38,289 nucleotides of DNA from Saprospiraceae bacterium (GTDB taxonomy: Bacteria > Bacteroidota > Bacteroidia > Chitinophagales > Saprospiraceae), in assembly GCA_020627825.1 (NCBI GenBank), contig JAHDGD010000024.1:1-38289 (forward strand), written 5' to 3'. Under the pieces are notes generated by a model that saw only the letters and a program-made list of their open reading frames with translations, was not told the origin of the DNA and did not search any database. The translations under genes and the position numbers were made by a program. Below are positions 33,888-38,289 of this stretch, piece after piece (the stretch's first letter is position 1; every line of letters begins with the position of its first letter).

Positions 33888-34536
33888 ATGAGTGAGATTG
33901 GTTTTAAAAATTCAAAAAGCTTAGAAAATTTTAAGCATATTGTTCTTTTAACCTGAGTTCGGGATTAATTGCGAAAGCAAAAATCAAAGAAAACGTTTTA
34001 TTCAAGGCGTTTTATTGAAGATGTGGCGAGCCACATTGAAACAAAACAACGAAGAAGAAAGTGAAATTCTGTGATTTCCCTTAAAATGTGTGGAATAAAG
34101 TTTGATATCAGGAAAAGACTTTATTCAGTAAAAATTTATTGACAATCAAACGCATTGAATATAATCAATTGCGAGCTAGTAATCCCGAATTCAGGTTTTC
34201 AAGAAAATAATTAAAGAAGACCATCACAATACATTTTCTTACTATTTTGTAACTGGTCTTTCAGATTTCGAATTTCAAATCGGCTCAAAATTCATTTATG
34301 TAACAGAAAACAACATCATTTTTGAATTGATCTTAAATGAGGTTATTTTTTATAATAAAAAATTGGATTTTATTGCTAAAGGAACAAGAACAGCCATACA
34401 GTTTAGCTTAAACAAAAAATTCCTAAGGTATATAGACACTGTAAACATAACAGAATACGGTTATTTTGAAAAAGAAATCAGGATGTTTTATGTTCCGATA
34501 GAATCTAAAAACAACAAACAAAACTCATATTTTTAA
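33888..34536 (+). pseudogene. Small gene apparently split by element D
   Basis: An ATG at 33888 opens a frame of 22 codons (MSEIGFKNSKSLENFKHIVLLT) that stops at 33954-33956 inside the left inverted repeat of element D. Right after the element another frame without a start runs to a stop at 34534-34536; from about 34199 it encodes about 112 residues (FKKIIKEDHHNTFSYYFVTGLSDFEF..., ending NKQNSYF). Removing exactly 33950-34197, less one base, brings the two halves into a single frame of about 133 codons. The product family is not recognised. That they were one gene is inference. The stretch 34537-34797 after it holds nothing I recognise. Confidence 0.45.
33950..34197. mobile_element. Non-coding element D with terminal inverted repeats (MITE-like)
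   Basis: The ends are AACCTGAGTTCGGGATTA (33950-33967) and, as reverse complement, AACCTGAATTCGGGATTA (34180-34197): 17 of 18 bases match. Both ends also carry an AATTGCGA-type sub-motif inside. The 248-bp interior has no transposase frame but does have a short hairpin (ATGTGGC/GCCACAT). A truncated relative is at 25099-25162. No convincing target-site duplication was found. MITE or shrunken insertion sequence is inference. Confidence 0.6.
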
Positions 34537-34797
34537 TAAGCAGACTTTATTTTTTCTTTCAAATAAATCTTGTTTTCTGAAGATTTTAATTCCTTATTGA
34601 CTGAAAGTCAACGACAAAAGATTGTTTCTGCCTAAAAAATAAACCAAACATTTAATACCGTCAATAAACTACATGGCAAAATTTTACATTCTCTTTACAA
34701 TCAAATACCATATTATTTCCTTTCTTTACACCTGTCATACCTGTTAGTAAAACACTCTTACTTTATATTTCTAACTACTCTCACTAAAAAATTAAAT

Positions 34798-37509
34798 ATG
34801 AAATTAAAATTTACCCAATTGGTACTATTGGTTTGCTTTGTTTGTTGTGCAATATTGGCACAAGCTCAAACCACAATTAATGGCTCAGTCAAAGATGAAA
34901 ATGGAGAAGCTGTAATTGGTGCCGCAGTTTATGAAACCAATACAAGCAGAGGAACAATTACTGATGTTAATGGAAATTACTCATTAAATGTAGACCAATT
35001 ACCTACTTCAATTACCATCTCTTATGTTGGTTTTAAAACGATCAAAATTGATGTTATGGATGGTGTTACCCCTATCAACATTATAATGGTTGAAAATACA
35101 AGTCGACTTGATGATGTTGTTGTGGTTGGAACTAGAGGAAAAGCGCGTACAATTTTGACTTCAGCTGTTCCTATTGACAATTTAAATCCCGCTGATCTTG
35201 TAAGAAGTGGTCAAAACACAATTGACCAAATGATTAATTATAGAGTCCCCTCCTATAATTCAACAAATCAAACAATTTCAGATGCAACTGCTCATTTTGA
35301 CCCTTCTGAATTAAGGAATTTAGGTCCTTCTCGAACTTTAGTTTTGGTCAATGGGAAGCGCAAAAATCAATCAGCATTAGTATACGTAAATGATACACCT
35401 GGTAAAGGTGAAGTAGGTGTAGACATGAAATCCATCCCTACAGCAGCAATTAAAAGGATAGAAGTATTGCGTGATGGTGCAGCTGCACAATATGGCTCGG
35501 ATGCGGTAGCAGGAGTTATTAATATTGTTTTAAAAGATCAAGCGTCAGATTGGAATGTAAGCGCTGGAGCTGGAATAACGACAATGGGAGATGGATTAAC
35601 ATATGATGCTTCAATTAACAAAGGATTTAAAATAGGGAAAGGAACATTGAACTTGACGGCCGATTATTATCATCAAGATTATACAGATCGATCAGGTGTT
35701 CCTGGCGGTGATGGTTTATTTGGTGTTATCTTCCAACCAAGTCAAGCTGCATTGGATAACGGTGAAATTACGCAAGCAGAATTTGATGCGCAACAAGAAT
35801 TTGCGAATAGCATATTAAACGGGACACATCCATGGATACAAGAAAATCCTGATTTAGGAATGATCGTTGGTCAACCAGAATATTCTAAAATTTCTGCACT
35901 AGCAAACTTCGACTTACCTTACAAAGACGGTGTAGGAACGTTTTATTCTACTTTTGGATACACCGCTAGAAATGGTACTTCTTTTGCCTTATATAGAGCA
36001 CCATATTGGATTACAGACGATTCTGGATTATTAACACCTGAAGGAGAAGAGTATCAAGGTTTTCAACCTACATTTGAAACCTCAATTGGTGACTTAACTT
36101 TTATCATAGGAAATCGATATAATTTTAATGGTTGGAAATCTGATCTAAGCTTTACCAGTGGTTCCAATTCTGTTGATTATTTAATAGGAAATACAATAAA
36201 TCCTTCTTTATTACCGAATAGTCCTACTGAATTTGATGCTGGGGCTTATACTTTTGGACACAATTTATTGAATTTAGATGTTTCAAAAAGTTTTGGAGAC
36301 ATTACATTGATGTTAGGAGCAGAGGCTAGACAAGAAAGTTTTGATGTAGTGGCAGGGCAAGAAGAGTCATATGTAAATGGTGGAGCTCAGTCTTTCCCTG
36401 GTTTACAACCTGGCAATGCAGTCGAAGCTACACGAACCAATGCAGGAGTTTATGCAGGATTGGACTGGGACATAACTGAAAAATTTCTTTTGGGAGGCGC
36501 AGCAAGATTTGAAAATTACTCGGATTTCGGTAGCAATCTTTCATGGAAAGTTAATTCAAGATATATTCTAGGTGATAACAAAGGAGCAGTACGTGCATCC
36601 GTAAGTACAGGTTTTAGAGCACCTTCACTTCATCAAATACACTTGAGCAATGTACAAACTTTAGTATCAGGTGGTACGGTTTCCAATCAAGGTACTTTTG
36701 CCAACACTTCAGATGTCATCAGAGGCTTGGGTGTACCTGAGTTAACAGCAGAAACTTCGTTTAATTTTACAGGTGGAATTACCTACAAACTTGCCAAGGG
36801 ATTATCACTTACAGCGGATTATTACAACATCAATGTTGATAATCGAGTATTATTTACAGGAGAAGTAGGATTTGATGGTGATGACAGTACAATTAATGAT
36901 GTTGAGCAAGTATTGCTTGACAATGATGTAACAAGTATTAAGTTTTTCGTAAATGCAATGGATACTCGAACACAAGGTATCGATGTCGTTTTAGATTATA
37001 CTGGTTTTAGGTTTGGAAATGATAATAAAGTAGGATTCACAGTTGCAGTCAATAATAATAGAACACAAATCATAGGCGACATTAATGCACCTGAAACTTT
37101 AGCAGAAGCTGGATACGACATCTTTAGTCGAAAGGAACAATCTAGAGTAACAACCGCAAGACCCAACTTTAAGTCTTTAGTTGGAATCAATGCAAAATTC
37201 AGCAATTTTACGGCGACTTTAAATAATACTTATTTTGGTAAGGTTACCTGGCAGCATGCTACCGATCCAAATTTGGATCAAACATTCAGCGGTAAATTAA
37301 TTACAGATTTAATTCTTGGCTATGATGTAACTGAGTCATTTGGTTTACAACTAAAGGTCAACAATTTATTTAATGTATATCCCGACGTAATTGTTACAGG
37401 TGGTGATTTTGTAACTGATCTAGGTGGAAGATTCCAGTACCCATGGGAAGTCAATCAATTTGGTTTCAATGGAACAATGGTATCATTAAGAGCTAATATT
37501 TCTTTTTAA
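34798..37509 (+). CDS. Stand-alone TonB-dependent receptor
   Basis: This 903-aa outer-membrane protein has a signal peptide (about 1-24, ILAQAQ), a carboxypeptidase-regulatory-like domain (about 25-100, GEAVIGAAVYETNTSRGTITDVNGNYSL), a plug (about 110-245, with LVLVNGKRKNQSAL and IEVLRDGAAAQYGSDAVAGVINIVLK) and a C-terminal barrel ending in SLRANISF. The plug signature and RFENYSDFGSNLSWKVNSRYI fit the receptor group of iron-complex, cobalamin or similar ligands rather than SusC (which is usually about 1000 aa and paired with SusD). No SusD, siderophore or metal genes are adjacent, so the ligand is open. A terminator follows. Confidence 0.92.
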   Translation: MKLKFTQLVLLVCFVCCAILAQAQTTINGSVKDENGEAVIGAAVYETNTSRGTITDVNGNYSLNVDQLPTSITISYVGFKTIKIDVMDGVTPINIIMVENTSRLDDVVVVGTRGKARTILTSAVPIDNLNPADLVRSGQNTIDQMINYRVPSYNSTNQTISDATAHFDPSELRNLGPSRTLVLVNGKRKNQSALVYVNDTPGKGEVGVDMKSIPTAAIKRIEVLRDGAAAQYGSDAVAGVINIVLKDQASDWNVSAGAGITTMGDGLTYDASINKGFKIGKGTLNLTADYYHQDYTDRSGVPGGDGLFGVIFQPSQAALDNGEITQAEFDAQQEFANSILNGTHPWIQENPDLGMIVGQPEYSKISALANFDLPYKDGVGTFYSTFGYTARNGTSFALYRAPYWITDDSGLLTPEGEEYQGFQPTFETSIGDLTFIIGNRYNFNGWKSDLSFTSGSNSVDYLIGNTINPSLLPNSPTEFDAGAYTFGHNLLNLDVSKSFGDITLMLGAEARQESFDVVAGQEESYVNGGAQSFPGLQPGNAVEATRTNAGVYAGLDWDITEKFLLGGAARFENYSDFGSNLSWKVNSRYILGDNKGAVRASVSTGFRAPSLHQIHLSNVQTLVSGGTVSNQGTFANTSDVIRGLGVPELTAETSFNFTGGITYKLAKGLSLTADYYNINVDNRVLFTGEVGFDGDDSTINDVEQVLLDNDVTSIKFFVNAMDTRTQGIDVVLDYTGFRFGNDNKVGFTVAVNNNRTQIIGDINAPETLAEAGYDIFSRKEQSRVTTARPNFKSLVGINAKFSNFTATLNNTYFGKVTWQHATDPNLDQTFSGKLITDLILGYDVTESFGLQLKVNNLFNVYPDVIVTGGDFVTDLGGRFQYPWEVNQFGFNGTMVSLRANISF

Positions 37510-37527
37510 TATTCAATATTTAGTAAT

Positions 37528-37565
37528 AAAAAAGTGCGCTTTCATACGAAAGACGCACTTTTTTT
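37528..37565. terminator. Terminator between TonB receptor and vWA gene
   Basis: AAAAAGTGCGCTTTC and GAAAG-A-CGCACTTTTT form a stem with one bulged A and a 4-nt loop. T-runs occur in both directions, so it can serve the receptor gene (plus); for the vWA gene (minus) it lies about 100 bp past the stop. Confidence 0.85.
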
Positions 37566-37665
37566 ATAACAATTGTGGAGCAGTAAACTCTCCAAACTTA
37601 AAAACTTAATTTTCTAAACCTGATTTACAAAGATGGGATTTCACTTCAATCGTAAAGCTTCCCCC

Positions 37666-38289
37666 CTACTCTATGTACTTTTTAATCAATCGAACCATAA
37701 GATCGTTTAAATATTCTACTTCATATTCTCCTACACTTGCTGTGAGATGCGGATTTCCGATTCCACTATCATTCGTAATAAATACATACGTTCCATTCGT
37801 AGCAATACTAAAATAACGCATTAAAAATTCTGTTTCTTTGTCTATTCCACTGGCCGTAATGGGTATGATTTTAATTCCTTTTTCATGTGCTTCTACAATG
37901 TATTCTTTTAAATCTCGAATCACCTGGTCTTCATAATGTGGAGGGGCATCTAATAAGAGAAAGAGTATTTTTGTTTGGGCATTTTCATCCCAGTTTAGAG
38001 ATAATGCTTCTTTCAAGGCAGAATGTACAGCTTCTGGAAAATCTCCTCCTCCACCTGCTGATTGGTCTTTGATAAAATCTATCGTTTTATCAACATCTGT
38101 AGAAAATGAGGAAACTTTAGTTAGATAATCATCTGTTTCATCTCTGTAAAACACAGAAGATGTTTCAAATGAAAATTGACTTAATCCATTCTCAGCATCT
38201 AGTATAACATCTTTTAAATCTTCTTGTAAAAAACTTAACTCATCAGACATTGATCCTGTAGCATCTACAACAAATGACAATTGCACCTT
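37666..38289 (-). CDS. vWA-domain protein, 5' part beyond the window
   Basis: The frame is open to the right edge and reads KVQLSFVVDATGSMSDELSF; the GTG at 38286 is inside the domain, so the true start lies outside. The visible 207 residues are a von Willebrand factor A domain: DATGS is the MIDAS DxSxS-like motif with a Thr, GGGGDFPEAVHSAL contains the second metal-site loop, and LFLLLDAPPH the third. The protein ends shortly after the domain (NDLMVRLIKKYIE). vWA proteins bind partners through a divalent metal ion; whether this one is secreted or cytoplasmic depends on the missing N-terminus. Confidence 0.85.
   Translation of the reverse strand, partial: KVQLSFVVDATGSMSDELSFLQEDLKDVILDAENGLSQFSFETSSVFYRDETDDYLTKVSSFSTDVDKTIDFIKDQSAGGGGDFPEAVHSALKEALSLNWDENAQTKILFLLLDAPPHYEDQVIRDLKEYIVEAHEKGIKIIPITASGIDKETEFLMRYFSIATNGTYVFITNDSGIGNPHLTASVGEYEVEYLNDLMVRLIKKYIE

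Noticed and set aside
13576-34197. CRISPR array or tandem repeats among the repeated sequences
   Set aside because: Copies are kilobases apart, 145-250 bp long and not regularly spaced; no spacers or cas genes.
33942-34206. Target-site duplication around element D
   Set aside because: Flanks share only short T/C-rich runs (TTC, TTTT) that are not in register; too weak to call.

Overview
The window comes from a low-GC member of the Bacteroidota, probably marine and possibly a Saprospiria-type organism. The support is SusC/SusD-type and other TonB-dependent receptors, TAnnTTTG (-7) promoter boxes, lipoproteins with short lipoboxes, a type IX secretion (T9SS) C-terminal sorting domain, a DUF6089-type barrel and a small RecQ with a late zinc motif. 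No rRNA, tRNA, CRISPR array or intact transposase was seen.

Layout. 1-1686 (minus): a lipoprotein that runs off the left edge, and mnmA. 2046-12771 (plus): a carbohydrate-utilisation locus of GntR/FadR regulator, SusC, SusD, PKD surface lipoprotein, KdgF-type cupin, hexuronate-type MFS transporter, SDR reductase, KDG kinase and KDPG aldolase. This is the import and catabolic half of an alginate-type pathway (unsaturated uronate to DEH to KDG to KDPG to pyruvate plus glyceraldehyde-3-P), but no polysaccharide lyase is present. The regulator sits behind a TTTG-N19-TACATTTG promoter whose -7 box overlaps the first of three TTGGTCAACCAA-type operators spaced exactly 15 bp apart.

12832-19633: an EI24/CysZ-like membrane protein, a GT4 glycosyltransferase coupled to recQ by an ATGA overlap (minus), a DUF6089-type outer-membrane protein (minus), and a secreted subtilase with a very large insertion between Asp and His. 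20102-22847: an uncharacterised Cys-motif protein and a beta-lactamase-family serine hydrolase with four C-terminal membrane helices. 23084-27712 (minus): a PKD lipoprotein and a T9SS-exported protein with a cysteine-less thioredoxin-like domain. 28118-29524 (minus): recF and an abutting DUF721/DciA-like gene, divergent from pdhA. 30793-37509 (plus): a BNR/sortilin-like beta-propeller protein, a broken small gene and a stand-alone TonB-dependent receptor. The right edge holds the 3' part of a vWA-domain gene (minus).

The most unusual content is between genes. There are at least four dispersed non-coding repeat types: (A) near-loopless palindromes TTTGGGCTTTAAGCCCAAA and the variant TTTGGGGTTAAACCCCAAA at four loci; (B) a repeat of about 155 bp in two inverted copies; (C) a repeat of about 147 bp in two direct copies; (D) a 248-bp element with 18-bp terminal inverted repeats plus a truncated relative. 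Element D appears to have split a small gene. A 12-mer, AACGTGAATAAT, begins at or just after three stop codons. recQ has no ATG, GTG or TTG codon ahead of its conserved N-terminal motif.
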